Source of the DNA: Tethya wilhelma
Lineage: Eukaryota; Porifera; Demospongiae; Tethyida; Tethyidae
NCBI GenBank assembly: GCA_964030475.1
Contig: CAXIPT010000002.1
Coordinates: forward strand, 5,730,161 to 5,794,160
Length of the DNA stretch: 64,000 bases
Direction: 5' to 3'
Shown here: positions 34,819 through 46,833 of the stretch, piece by piece
Position numbering within the stretch: the stretch's first letter is position 1
How the letters are laid out: the number at the start of each line of letters is the position of its first letter
Notes under the pieces: model-generated
Seen by the model: the letters and a program-made list of their open reading frames with translations, nothing else
Database searches by the model: none
What the model was told of the DNA's origin: nothing
Made by a program: the position numbers and the translations under genes

Positions 34819-35709
34819 ATGTCTGCAAAAACTTTACCTATATTTGCCACTGGAAACCAATGTATTCTAAACGGTCTTGTTCTTCCAAGTTTTGTCCATC
34901 AAGAAACAATAGACAAATTGAAGAATTTTCCACTCCGACCTGATGATGTGTGGATAGTGACTTATCCTAAAGCTGGGACAACATGGACACAACAGATTGT
35001 ACGACTTCTTCGAAGTGCACTTAACGAAGCTGACAAAGAAAAGAAAATCAATGATGCTGTTCCATGGTTAGAAGCAATGCATAGTAGTAATTTTGCTTTT
35101 CCTTGCAATATCACACTAGATGAGGTGAAAGCAGATCCTCACCCACGTGCTTTCAAGAGTCACATGCCTTACGAAATGATGCCTTGTGGATTACCGCACA
35201 CCACACCATGCAAATACCTCTATGTTGCTAGAAACCCAAAAGATGTGGCGGTGTCATTATATTTCCACACAAGAGCACTTTACAAAAAGGACTTGAGCTG
35301 GGAAGATTTTTGGAAGTGCTACATAAATGCTAAACTTAATTATGGTGATTATTTTGACCATGTTCTTGGTTGGTGGGCCCACAAAGATGATGAAAATCTG
35401 CTCTTCTTAAAGTATGAAGACATGAAGAAAGATCCTTCTACTGCTGTTGCTAATATCGCTAACTTTATTGGGTGCAACATCTCTCAGGAGGTTATTGATG
35501 AGGTAGTTTCCAAAACAAAATTTAAAGCAATGAAAGATGATTTAACAGCCAACTATAAGTGGTTGCCAAGAGATCCTAATGAAAAGCCTCACATGCGTAA
35601 AGGAGAAGTAGGAGATTGGGTGAACTACCTCACACCAAAACAATCGGCACAAATTGATATGTTGTGTGAACAGTGCTCTAAAGTTAGCCTTTATTTTGAT
35701 TTTTCATAA
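34819..35709 (+). CDS. cytosolic sulfotransferase (SULT1-type), intact
   Basis: 296 residues in one exon, the usual SULT length (about 290-300). It should transfer sulfate from PAPS to a hydroxyl or amine on a small molecule in the cytosol; the substrate is unknown. Visible features: the 5'-phosphosulfate loop VTYPKAGTTWTQQIVRLLRS (near residue 53), the catalytic His in FKSHMPYEMMPCG (near 112), the 3'-phosphate site YVARNPKDVAVSLYF, GWWAHKDDENLLFLKYEDM, and the C-terminal PAPS loop MRKGEVGDWVNYLT. Vertebrate SULT genes have introns; this array has none. An NRF1-like GCATGCGC cluster lies near 34645. Confidence 0.92.
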   Translation: MSAKTLPIFATGNQCILNGLVLPSFVHQETIDKLKNFPLRPDDVWIVTYPKAGTTWTQQIVRLLRSALNEADKEKKINDAVPWLEAMHSSNFAFPCNITLDEVKADPHPRAFKSHMPYEMMPCGLPHTTPCKYLYVARNPKDVAVSLYFHTRALYKKDLSWEDFWKCYINAKLNYGDYFDHVLGWWAHKDDENLLFLKYEDMKKDPSTAVANIANFIGCNISQEVIDEVVSKTKFKAMKDDLTANYKWLPRDPNEKPHMRKGEVGDWVNYLTPKQSAQIDMLCEQCSKVSLYFDFS

Positions 35710-38430
35710 ATATAATTATCATGGATCAATGTGATAGTCGCTGCATAATAAAATTATAGTAATTTCATGATGATGCAGTATTATAATAAATGCATGATCA
35801 CATTATAATAATTATTATTAGTATTATTCTAATAATATAATTATCGTTTCTTATTGGGTCAATAGCAAGAAAACTAATTGCATACCCTTATAAGTTAGGG
35901 CCCTATTAGCCACTATAGACCTAGCCTCTTACTGGTCCATGCCTGTGTTAATATTGGGCATGCAGTCAGCTAGACTAAGTACTTGCCACTCAAGAGCCAT
36001 GCACCACTTAAAGGAACTGCATACTAATTAACATGTATCAATATGTATATAAGTATAATCTATATTGTTGAACACAAAAAACCTATTTGACAATGTATAT
36101 AAGCATGATCATTTTTGTATTCTATTGTTACATTGTTGTAGTCCTACACTTCCTAAGAACATGCCTCCATTAAAGCGACTTTCTGATGATGCTCTTTAAT
36201 TTGTAACCATAGCTCAAAATAATTTTATGCTCCTCTGAGTCCTCTCTATTCGGACATTAATATGTCCATTTTCAGACTGCGGCATTAATTCGTCATATTT
36301 TGGTGTGTAAAAACGAAAGCAAAACTACACACTTTAAACAAAGTGTGCATGCTACTGCCATGCACATGTAAACTGTCCCCCAAAAGTACACACTTCACTT
36401 AGTGTGTTATATATTTCTACATGGAAAGTGTCACCAAATAGTACACACTTTGTTTTTTTAACACACCAAAATTTAACAGCATGCATATAAAAGGCTTGTG
36501 GACACAAACTTTAGAGTGTACATACGAACTACCAGATTGTACTCTTTCTTTTTCTATACATACACTACATGTAAAACTTACTTCTATTATTGCAACATGT
36601 AGTGCCATATAGGGGGAACTGGAAATGAATTCTAGCTTTATAGTGCCAACATAATCTTGTATATAAGGCTAGGAAGGCTTATAATTAAGCAAGTATAATT
36701 TGGCAATGCATGCATGAGAACAATTTAATATTATAGTATTATAATAATAATTATTATAAGTTAAAATTTATTGACACTTATTATAGTAACCTATATAATT
36801 ATAGCTCAATTGTCAAACCACATGATATTATTATTATATCTATACCACAATTTATTGGTTTTCAGTAATAAAAATGTCCCTTTGCATCCCTACTGCTAAT
36901 CGTTTCAAACTCCCCAGTTCTAAAGTTGATCAGTGTGTGATTAATAATTATTGTTACAGTAAATGCTTGAACTTTGTTTACAAACCTCTGCAAAGGACCA
37001 GCATTTTGATAACAGGTAAAATTTGAAAGAATAATAATTGTATGCTTTCATATTTCCTTATTATATTATGTACATACAGAGTAGTATTTATAATTATTAC
37101 AACTTTAATTTGTGCATGACGGAGAACAAACTGATTGAGACTGAGAGTCAGTTAGACTATAATAATGCTTACAAAATTCAAGAATTCTGGCAATACGACA
37201 GAGGTGCTTTTACAAAATAAATGAAAGCACTGCATAAGCTTCTGGAATCAGTGCATTTCACCAGCATGCGTAACAGGCTAAACATGAATGACATTGTGCA
37301 CAAACTTGATAAGACCAATTAAGAGTTCATTCAGGAATCAGGTCTCACGTACTAGAAGTCTTGAGTCCTTAGCTCTTAGACTATCAGCAATTCATTTGAT
37401 GACTGTTTTATCTACTCTGAAACTGATAACGGCATGATGTAGCAGTAGCCAGCCTTGCTATAGTTATATCGACAAGATAATCTCTGGAAAACTGGCAGCC
37501 ACTGCATGCAGATTTATCAATCATGGCATATGAACACTCAGATGCTCATTTCACATTAATTTTAACTGCAAATTTATTGAAGCGATTTTTTAATGAGATG
37601 CATGATGTGTTATGACGAATCGTGACGATAGACACGCCCCTTGGTGGGCAAATTTGTACAGTACTGATACTGCTAAGCTTGAAAAGAGCACTTCAGTGAG
37701 GAAGGATGCTTCAGCCGGCTTCTCAGGTAATTGTAGACTAACTCATACTTCACTAAAACTCTCGTTGGCTCGCTCAAAATGTTTGTATTGATCTAAAACA
37801 CGAGTAAGTCCAGCCAAGTTTATGGTGGCTTTTGTATGCCATCAAGTTCTTACGTAATGTGATTCTATTTTCGGATTTGTATTTGTTACTATTCAAAGTT
37901 TGTATGGACCCTTCTCCTTGTTTTATCTGGCCTGCTGCTTCTATTAATTAAGTAGAAGGCCCTTTAGCTTGCGCTAAACTTAGCCTCCAGTGTCAGGCAG
38001 TACAAAATTCTATTCGCTTGCCCACCATAAGAGTGGCCAGTGACATACTCATAACGTGTCAAAAACGTCACTTCCACTTGTTTCGCAATTTGCGCTACTT
38101 TCCCGTGCGCGTGGAAAAGGTCTAAACGTACCGTGACTGCACGGGCGTGATCGCATGATAGGTGCGGTTTCGGGAAGCTAAGCGCTCAGACAGCACCAGA
38201 GCCGGACTGTGAAACTACAGCGGTTTGCAAGATGCTAGACTACAGTGTGACTGTCACTACACATACAAGAGTATTTTCATAAAAGTAAGTACCTTCTATT
38301 TTCCATGTCAGTAGAGTTGCCGTTCTTCATGTTATCTCGTAACATAGTCAAGTACTGACTTGGCCATAAAGGCGGGGCTTGAGTTGCTGAATGCATATGC
38401 ACGTAGAGGAGGTGCAACACGCGAGTGTCA
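35710..38430. other. intergenic stretch without recognised genes
   Basis: Mostly AT-rich. Near 36298-36473 a weak inverted repeat (TTTTGGTGTGT and mirror) encloses several ACACACTTTG boxes, perhaps an old MITE. Near 37850-38300 the base composition becomes more GC-rich with CpG-containing motifs, as near promoters, but no gene follows directly. Confidence 0.4.
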
Positions 38431-38902
38431 ATAGAGCGTATTCATGTGACGTCAAAAACGGGGCGGGACTTGCCGCGAAGCAAACGGCGGCCATTTTGGT
38501 GCACATTGTGACACTGTCCACGAAAAAAAATCAAGATTTTCTGCAACTCTTCTCTAGTATACCAAGTTCTTTTAAGTTAAACTGATCTAATTCATTCTTA
38601 GTAGTTGTTTTGTCCACTAAAACTGGACTCCTAGTGATTTTCATGGTCCCAGCTAGGGCCTCCTGGTTCATGCTTTGACTCCAGTAAATCTACAAACAAG
38701 GAGGAGTCATCTCTAAATTTTACCTGCTGCAAAGAGTTGAGACCATCGTGACAATAATTCAGGTACAGGAGTACTGATAAGCACCAAGATAGAGCAGTAA
38801 ACAAAGAGTCAAAACCATTGGCAGCTGCTGTTATTGTGCACCAAAATGGCCGCCCGCGGGTAATCCCGCGCCGCGTTTTTACGTCACATGAATACGCTCT
38901 AT
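38431..38902. mobile_element. 472-bp TIR element, copy 2
   Basis: Appears identical or nearly so to 31662-32133, with the same ATAGAGCG ends. It is followed by the same flank (TCCAATGCTTTTGCTGACTC) and then a sulfotransferase. Confidence 0.7.
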
Positions 38903-39162
38903 TCCAATGCTTTTGCTGACTCGTCATGGTAGGTGCACGTGACCGACCAGAGGCTCTGGACTAGGGGTGGGGCTCAGCTGCACGTGCGAAGGGCGTGACT
39001 CAGCAAAGAAGAGCTAAAAGGTGAGTTGTTTATGATTCAACTGTCTACTTACTAGGATAACTAGTAACAGTTCCTAGTGTCGCCTCTCATGATATTATAT
39101 ATCTATCACACTTCCTATTATCTTGCTTCTGATATTTATAAATTTTTCTAGCCTGCCCGATC

Positions 39163-40056
39163 ATGACGGCTGCCACATATCACCCAGTACCTGACTCAAT
39201 GCATTTATTAAATGGACTAATAGTCCCAAGATATATAACCAAAGAGACAGTTGATAAATTAAAAGACTTTCCACTCCGACCTGATGATGTGTGGATAGTG
39301 ACGTACGCCAAAGCTGGGACAACATGGACACAACAGATTGTAAGACTTCTTAGAAGTACAAGCCAAGTTGATAGAGAAAAGAAACTAGATGAGGCTATTC
39401 CATGGTTGGAAGCCTTGTCTCTTTATGATCCTAGTACAACTATGTATGAAGTTGTAAAAGCAGATCCTCGTCCTCGTGCTTTCAAGAGTCACATGCCTTA
39501 CGAAATGATACCCTGTGGATTACCACACACCACACCATGTAAATACATCTATGTTGCTAGAAATCCAAAAGATGTGGCTGTATCACTGTATTTTCACACA
39601 AAAGCATTACACAAAAATGCAGCCAACATGAGTTGGGAGGAATTTTGGGCCGACTATATTCGTGGAAATGTTTTATTTGGAGACTACTTCAAACATGTTC
39701 TTGGTTGGTGGGCCCATAAAGATGATGAGAATGTGCTCTTCTTAAAATATGAAGACATGAAGAAAGATCATTCCACAGCTGTTGCTAACATTGCTAGCTT
39801 CATTGGGTGTAATGTTTCTCAGGAGGTCATTGATGAGGTCGTTTCCAAGACAACATTTAAAGTGATGAAGGACGATGCCACTGTCAATAAAACTGCTTGG
39901 AATGAGAAGTTAAGAAATCCTAGAGAGAAACCATTCTTTCGTAAAGGTGAAGTGGGTGATTGGGTGAACTACCTAACATCAGAGCAGTCAGCTCAAGTTG
40001 ATAAGCTTTATAAACAATGCCTTACTGCTGGTCTTCATCTTGATTTTCAAAGTTGA
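39163..40056 (+). CDS. cytosolic sulfotransferase (SULT1-type), intact
   Basis: 297 residues, one exon. The PAPS loop reads TYAKAGTTWTQQ (Ala in place of the usual Pro), the catalytic His is in FKSHMPYEMIPCG, and the C-terminal loop is FRKGEVGDWVNYLT. It is the source copy or sister of the pseudogene at 32467, with which it shares the upstream element and about 250 bp of flank. Confidence 0.9.
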   Translation: MTAATYHPVPDSMHLLNGLIVPRYITKETVDKLKDFPLRPDDVWIVTYAKAGTTWTQQIVRLLRSTSQVDREKKLDEAIPWLEALSLYDPSTTMYEVVKADPRPRAFKSHMPYEMIPCGLPHTTPCKYIYVARNPKDVAVSLYFHTKALHKNAANMSWEEFWADYIRGNVLFGDYFKHVLGWWAHKDDENVLFLKYEDMKKDHSTAVANIASFIGCNVSQEVIDEVVSKTTFKVMKDDATVNKTAWNEKLRNPREKPFFRKGEVGDWVNYLTSEQSAQVDKLYKQCLTAGLHLDFQS

Positions 40057-40296
40057 TTTCTCCTGTAATGATTCACTATATTATGTTGACCAGATTTGGC
40101 TGTAAATAATATTATATTCAATTTAAGTTGTGTTGATTTGAGAATTAATTTTTTATAATAATAAAAGCTTGCTTAACAAGCAACTGAAGTTAGACTAGAC
40201 AACATACATCAATCCTTCTAAATCTATGAGTGCATGGAGTATACGCGTTCTGCCAATATTTTGACTGTGAAGTCGACAAACTCTTAAAAACAAGCA

Positions 40297-40320
40297 ACCC
40301 CCCCCCCCCCCCCCCCNGGT
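40297..40320. repeat. poly-C run with N
   Basis: About 20 C ending in N at 40317. A matching poly-G/N stretch occurs at 59892-59933. Both may be contig-join artefacts. Confidence 0.7.
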
Positions 40321-40434
40321 GGGGCTCATCACGTGCACTAAGCATGCGCGGGATATGCGGTACGATGATTATATGGTTATGGGGGTGAGTGCTCATTTAA
40401 AAATTATGTTAGATCAGCCACACCCTGCTGAAAC

Positions 40435-41327
40435 GTGCATTATACAAAAATGTCCGAATCTTTACCTCTATTTGCTGGAAAGCAGTGTATTCTAAACGGT
40501 CTAGTCCTTCCAGGTTTTATCCACCAAGAAACAATAGACAGACTGAAGGATTTTCCACTCCGACCTGATGATGTTTGGATTGTGACTTATCCTAAATCTG
40601 GGACAACATGGACACAACAGATTGTACGACTTCTTCGAAGCGCACTCAATGAAGCTGACCAAGAAAAGCAAATCAGTGATGCTGTTCCATGGTTGGAAGC
40701 AATTGAATCTGAGTTTCCTTGCAATGTTACACTAGATGAGGTGAAAGCAGATCCTCGTCCTCGTGCTTTCAAGAGTCACATGCTGTATGAAAAAATGCCT
40801 TGTGGATTACCACACACCACACCATGCAAATACATCTATGTCATTCGAAATCCAAAAGATGTAGCTGTGTCGTTTTATTTCCACACACGAGCAATTCAGA
40901 AGAGTGACTTGAGCTGGGAGGAATTTTGGCAGCATTATATCAAAGCTAAACTCAACTATGGTGATTACTTTGATAATGTTCTTGGATGGTGGGCCCACAA
41001 AGATGATGAGAATGTGCTCATCCTAAAGTTTGAAGACATGAAGAAAGATTCTTCTGCTGCCATTGCTATAATATTGCTAGTTTCATTGGGTGTAATGTCT
41101 CTCAGGAGATTATCGATGAGATAGCTTCTAAGACAGCATTTAAAGTGATGAAAGATGATACAACAGCCAACTACGTATGGATGGCGAGAGATCCTAATGA
41201 AAAGCCTCACTTACGAAAAGAAGAAGTAGGAGATTGGGTGAACTACCTCACACCAGAGCAGTCAGCTCAAATTGACAAGCTGTGTGAAGATTGTTCAAAA
41301 GTCGGCCTTTACTTTGACTTTTTCTAG
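40435..41327 (+). pseudogene. sulfotransferase with a 2-bp TA frameshift
   Basis: Closely related to 34819-35709. The frame is open and conserved from the start through KYEDM-like LKFEDMKKD, then shifts at 41067-41070 where GCTATAATATTGC replaces GCTAACATTGC. The other frame is intact to the normal stop (HLRKEEVGDWVNYLT). This single lesion is either a young pseudogene or an allele. Confidence 0.85.
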
Positions 41328-41659
41328 GACTAATGTCACATTGTGTACACAATGTCATAGTTTTTTGCTTGACCTAGGTAGTTGCTAGTTTTAGGAGTAA
41401 TAAACTGTAGCTAGCTGACAGTGTATATTTTTATTTGTCATTAAGTAGTCTTATTAAAAAATACTTTGGATCTACCAATAGCGTTAATTCAACGACTTTT
41501 GGGCGGGGTATAGCTAGCCGAGGTCGATCAAAATGCCTCATGACATCATAAACGTTTGTGTATAGTTAGTCAAAAGTATCTGTGGCTTGTAACCGCATGC
41601 ACTGTAGATGTACACGTCATCCGAGAGTCAGGCAGCGCATTTGTGAGAGATATTGAACA

Positions 41660-42523
41660 ATGGCAGCCGCTGATCTAAGTTTCATCGCACCCGGAGCTCA
41701 TCGCCTTCCGAATGGACTGCCTGCACATGTCCAAGAATTTATTACACAAGATTCTTTGAAGAAGATACGCGATCTTCCACTCAGATCTGATGATGTGTGG
41801 GTAGTGACTTATCCTAAAGCTGGGACAACATGGACACAACAGATTGTGAGACTTCTTAGAAGTTCAAGTGAAGAAAAAAACCTGAATATTGATATAGCTG
41901 TTTCATGGTTAGAAGCTTTGGCTAATTATCCTCACATAAATTATGAAACAGTAAAAGCAGATCCTCGTCCTCGAGCTTTCAAGAGTCACATGCCTTATGA
42001 AATGATGCCTTGTGGATTACCACACATCACACCATGCAAATACATCTATATGTTGCTAGAAACCCAAAAGACGTAGCTGTGTCATATTATTTTCATTCTA
42101 GAGCACTTTACAAAAAAGACTTACATTTGGAAGAATTTTGGACTAAGTACGTTAATGGAAATGTTCTCTTTGGCGACTATTTTGACCATGTTCTTGGTTG
42201 GTGGGCCCACAAAGATGACGAGAATGTTCTCTTCTTAAAGTACGAAGACATGAAGAAAGATCATTCTACAGCTGTTGCTAACATCGCTAGTTATATTGGG
42301 TGTAATATCTCTCAAGAGGTCATTGATGAGGTCGTTTCTAAGACTACATTTAACGTAATGAAGGACAATTCAACAACCAACTATACATGAGATAAAAGAA
42401 GAGATCCTAGTGAGAAACCATTCTTTCGTAAAGGCACCGAATCACCTCACACCAGAACAGTCAGCTCAAATTGATGCATTGTGCAATCATTGTTCGAAAG
42501 TGGGTCTTTATTTTGACTTTTAG
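41660..42523 (+). pseudogene. sulfotransferase pseudogene
   Basis: Start and PAPS loop are intact (TYPKAGTTWTQQ). A 2-bp TA insertion at about 42047-42050 shifts the frame at the 3'-phosphate motif (CTATATGTTGC for CTATGTTGC). A Trp-to-TGA change follows near 42388, then a deletion removes most of the RKGEVGDWVNYL region. Confidence 0.88.
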
Positions 42524-42769
42524 AATCAAGATTCTGACAGTCTACGAGCGCTTACGTAATGTTTATTAAACCAGCCCCACCCTCATTATGTAATAAATTT
42601 TTAGAAAGACTGCGAGGATGTGAGCAATCTTGTAGCAACTCGGGTAGCAACAGCCTATCTATATGCTGGCATTCATAATGGCTGAGCCAAGGCAAAGGAA
42701 CATCATTTCTGGATTAGTTGTTTCATTAATTTTTTTAACTCAAGCAACCTTGGATGGACTACATGCAGG

Positions 42770-43205
42770 GTGACTTTCCACTCAGATCTAACCGTGACTC
42801 GGCGTGAGTGATGTTACAGTATGTAACATTATGTGTAGATAGTGACCTCCCAAATCTTTTCCATGCGGTTGGAAGGTCTATCTTTCTCTTCAGATCTTAG
42901 TACCTATGAAGAGAGGAAAGCAGAACCTTATCCTTGTGCTTTCAAAAGTCACGTACCTTCATATGCATGAATCCAAAATACATAGCAGTCTCCCACTATT
43001 TAACTTACATGCCTATGGAAATAAGTTGAGCTGGGAAGTAATATTGGTCAGACTTCATGAATGGAAGATGAATCATAATGAGAAACCACTGATTTATGCA
43101 TAAAACCGGCCGGGAGAAGTGGGACCCGGATTGGGTGTACCTCACAACAGAGCAGTCAGTACAAATTGATCAAATGCTTGAATGCTACTAAAAAGTTTAT
43201 CTTAA
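42770..43205 (+). pseudogene. decayed sulfotransferase remnant
   Basis: Scattered matches only: ACTTTCCACTCAGATCT near 42773, a block like KADPRPRAFKSH near 42905-42955, LSWE near 43025 and the C-terminal EKP / TTEQSVQIDQ region near 43080-43170. Confidence 0.75.
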
Positions 43206-43365
43206 CTTTGTACACTCAATATATTTTTTTGGTGTCAGAACATTGCAAGTCATGAGGTTTTATGGGGGTCAAAGGTCAGAATTTGTCCCCTATTCTTCCG
43301 CGCTGCGCGAATGCATGATTTGATTTGTATCTGTGCCGACCATTGCCTAAATTTAGGTCAACAAG

Positions 43366-44237
43366 ATGGCTGATTCCGCTGTACCAGTCTTCAAGAAACC
43401 GTCTGAGACTCAGAGTATCCTAAACGGCCTGGTTGTTCCTTTTTTGTCCAACAAGAAACTTTGGATAAACTGAAAGATTTTCCACTCCGATCTGATGATG
43501 TATGGATTGTGACTTATCCCAAAGCTGGAACAACATGGACACAACAGATTGTGAGACTTCTTAGAAGCACATGTGAAGCTGACAGGGAAAAAACTATTGA
43601 TGATGCTGTTCCATGGTTGGAAGCTGTACCTATTTATCCCAGTGTAAACCTTGAAGATGTGAAATTAGATCCTCGTCCTCGTGCTTTCAAGAGTCACATG
43701 CCGTATGAAATGATGCCTTGTGGATCACCCCACACCACACCATGCAAATACATCTATGTTGCTAGAAACCCAAAAGATGTGGCTGTATCTCTGTATTTCA
43801 GCTTGCATGCTTACGGTACCAAGTTGAGCTGGGACGAACATTGGTCCGATTTTACAAATGGGAAACATACCTTTGGAGACTACTTTGACCATGTTCTTGG
43901 TTGGTGGGCTCACAAAGATGATGAGAATGTTCTCTTCTTGAAGTACGAAGACATGAAGAAAGACCATTCCACAGCTGTTGCTAACATCGGTAGTTTCATT
44001 GGGTGTAATGTCTCTCAGGAGGTCATTGATGAGGTTGTTTCCAAGACAACATTTAAAGCAATGAAGGATGATTCAAAAGCGAACAAGTCATGGGTGCCAA
44101 TGCGAGATCCTAATGGGAAACCGTTTATGCGTAAAGGAGAAGTGGGAGATTGGGTGAACTACCTGACACCAGAGCAGTCAGCTCAAATTGATGAAATGTA
44201 CAAACGTTGCTTAAAAGTAAATCTTAATTTTGACTAA
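43366..44237 (+). pseudogene. sulfotransferase with one frameshift in a T-run
   Basis: ATG at 43366 opens MADSAVPVFKKPSETQSILN, which reads into the usual NGLVVP. At 43438-43445 (CCTTTTTTGTCC) the frame shifts by one base; from 43461 on, 258 codons are intact to the stop, with all PAPS motifs and the catalytic His. The run of T makes a sequencing error possible, in which case this is a normal gene of about 290 residues. Confidence 0.75.
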
Positions 44238-44557
44238 AAATTAATATACTCATTGACAATTTAAAATCCTGGTTAATTTAATTTGAAAAGTAACTTTAAA
44301 ATTTATGATTTTTCAAGAAAGAACTTAATAGTCATTTTGGTACAATTAATATTATTTAATTTTAATTCCAGTACGTGTGCTGCATGTGGATCTTTGGGAA
44401 TGCATAATTATATTATTATGCATATTTATTATACCTAGCTATTATAATAGCTATTTGAAGGAAAGGTCTTTATAAACAATAATAGTAGTTGTCAATGAGT
44501 TGCATGGAGGCCCCATAGACTGAGCTATAAAAGTTAATTAAAGCCTATAACCTACCA

Positions 44558-45436
44558 CTACGAAAAATCAAAATGAAGTCCTACATCTAAATAACGTTTA
44601 TACAACAAGTCCAAGTGAACTGACTGTTCTGTTGTGAAGAAGTTTTTCCAATCACCCACTTCTCCTTTACGAATAAATGGCTTTTCCTTTAAATCTATTT
44701 CCTTAAGCCATGTATAGTTGACAGCAGAATCATCTTTCATCACTTTAAATGTTGTTTTAGAAACGACCTCATCAATGGCTTCTTGAGAGACATTACACCC
44801 AATGAAGCTAGCAATCTTAGCGACAGCAGTAGAAAGATCTTTCTTCATGTCTTCGTATTTCAAGAAGAGCACATTCTCATCATCTTTGTGGGCCCACCAA
44901 CCAAGAACATGATCGAAAACATCTCCAAATTCAGCATTTTTGTGAACAAAGTTATTTTCCCAAAATGTATCCCATGTTAAATTGTTCGCATAAAGTGCTT
45001 TTGTCTGATGATAGAGAGACACAGTTACATCTTTCGGGTTCCTAGCAATATAGATATATTTGCAAGGTGTAGTGTGTGGCAATCCACAAGGCATCATTTC
45101 GTAAGGCATGTGACTCTTGAAAGCTCGAGGACGAGAATCTGCTTTCACTTCTTCATACTTGACATTAGGGTTAATATCAAGTCCTTCCAACCATGGAATA
45201 GCCTCGTCAATTTTTTCCTCCTTGTCATTTTGGCTTGTACTTCGAAGTAGTCTTACAATCTGTTGTGTCCATGTTGTTCCAGATTTTGGATATGTCACTA
45301 TCCACACATCATCATATCGGAGTGGAAGATTCTTTAGTTTGTCTAACGTATCTTGACACATAAACCACGGAACTACCATCCCATTTAGACGTTTCATCCC
45401 TTTGATTAGTGGTGGCCCTGGTGGATTGCCAGCCAT
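44558..45436 (-). CDS. cytosolic sulfotransferase (SULT1-type), intact
   Basis: The frame opens at 45508, but the family start is more likely the internal Met at 45436 (MAGNPPGPPLIKGMKRLNGM), giving 292 residues. It has TYPKSGTTWTQQ, the canonical Ser form of the PAPS loop, FKSHMPYEMMPCG, YIARNPKDVTVSLY and IRKGEVGDWKNFFT. The nearly identical copy at 56965-57745 is its mirror in the large inverted repeat. Confidence 0.9.
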   Translation of the reverse strand: MAGNPPGPPLIKGMKRLNGMVVPWFMCQDTLDKLKNLPLRYDDVWIVTYPKSGTTWTQQIVRLLRSTSQNDKEEKIDEAIPWLEGLDINPNVKYEEVKADSRPRAFKSHMPYEMMPCGLPHTTPCKYIYIARNPKDVTVSLYHQTKALYANNLTWDTFWENNFVHKNAEFGDVFDHVLGWWAHKDDENVLFLKYEDMKKDLSTAVAKIASFIGCNVSQEAIDEVVSKTTFKVMKDDSAVNYTWLKEIDLKEKPFIRKGEVGDWKNFFTTEQSVHLDLLYKRYLDVGLHFDFS

Positions 45437-45674
45437 AAATATTAATTCTTGGGTTGCAACGCAACAAGTTTGCGCCAGAGGAGATTGTAAGTGCGCAATT
45501 AGAATCACGCGGATAACGTTAAAATCAGCGATCTTATAAGCAATTTTTCTACGTGTACTGTGTCCATACTTCCGTAAATTTGCGGAAGTAGTAGGAAAAT
45601 TCGCTGACTCAGCAATTCCAGCGCGAAAAGCTTTATAATGACCTAAATCTGCCGTACGTACCGTGACCAGCTCG

Positions 45675-45724
45675 TAGTCTAGTTAGCCAGACTCTGCAGA
45701 GCCGGAGTGTGGCTAGCTAGACTA
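45675..45724. mobile_element. 50-bp hairpin element, TAGTCTAG form
   Basis: TAGTCTAGTTAGCCAGACTC and GAGTGTGGCTAGCTAGACTA form the arms. Flanks ACCAGCTCG and GTGACCTCG match only partly. The mirror copy at 56677-56726 is present too. Confidence 0.65.
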
Positions 45725-46833
45725 GTGACCTCGTCTTTGAGAAGCACGGTTTTCTTGAGAAAGTAGGAAGCTATAATACCATAACAAAAAGGGCCTGACA
45801 AGTAGAGGAACCTAATCTGATTGCAGGAACTGCTTGAACCAATGATTTGCATGTTTGGAAATGCAAGCAACAATTGCACAATTCTTCAAGCCTGAGCTGT
45901 CTGTCACAAGTTACCCTATAGAATTTGTGTTTAATTTATTCAACTATTAAAATAGAGGTTATTATTTAGAGTTTTTAAATAGCTTAGATCATAACCTGCA
46001 AAATAATCAGAGTCCTTAATCTATTTAAACTAACTTAAGCTTTGCAAGCCTGAGTGGTCTCGAGTTAAAAATATTGGTTAGGACTGCCATTCGTGAGGTG
46101 TAGAGGCATTTGTATGGTATTAGTATGGTAAATTGCATTCGGAAAATTGCTCATCTTTGAACACTGTCAGTTGTACAGGCAAACGACACCTACAAAATGA
46201 CCCAGGATTCATGTAGACTATCTTTTAGTGATAAATATTGATTCGATGAGTTTTTCGATGAGATCTTCTTTAAGCTTTTTCAACCTCCGAGCTCCCCTAT
46301 AGGTTTAGGTGTCCAATGTATAAGGACCCGTATATCCCTGTACATTTGATTAACCGGAAGTGATCAGCCATGATGAGATTCGTGATCGTGCAGAAGCAGC
46401 TGAAATCCAAATCCACGCCCACTTGGGATGCACGCACAACAAGAAGGTGATTTGAATGGTCCTTGGCTTTTTAAAGCAAAATTAGGCTTGGTAGATACAC
46501 ACATTAAAAAATGCCAAACAATAATATGTGAATCATCAGATGAGCTGATCAAAATCAGATTTAGATTAATGTATTTTATATGTTTCGGTGGGAGGGGCTA
46601 GCATGCATATGCACGCACGATCCCTCGCTACAATTAGTACAAAAGGTGTGGCCAAAATGGGCGTGGTACTTCAAAAACTTTCAGCTCTGCTGATTGGCTA
46701 ACTGTTTTACGGAATCCCTCTATAGGTTTCGATGGGAGGGGCTAAGCATGCATGCGCATGCTGGCCAGGTGTTCCTCCCCCCAAGCATCGGCTAGCGGGA
46801 CTAATTAAATTCTAAAGGTAAAAACAGATCAAA

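Noticed and set aside
37038..37220. 60-codon frame in AT-rich intergenic DNA
   Set aside because: Low complexity, no domain, no splice or promoter context.
40587..41210. Minus-strand frames opposite the sulfotransferases (similar ones recur opposite each copy)
   Set aside because: They are antisense shadows of a conserved coding sequence; they recur only because the genes do.
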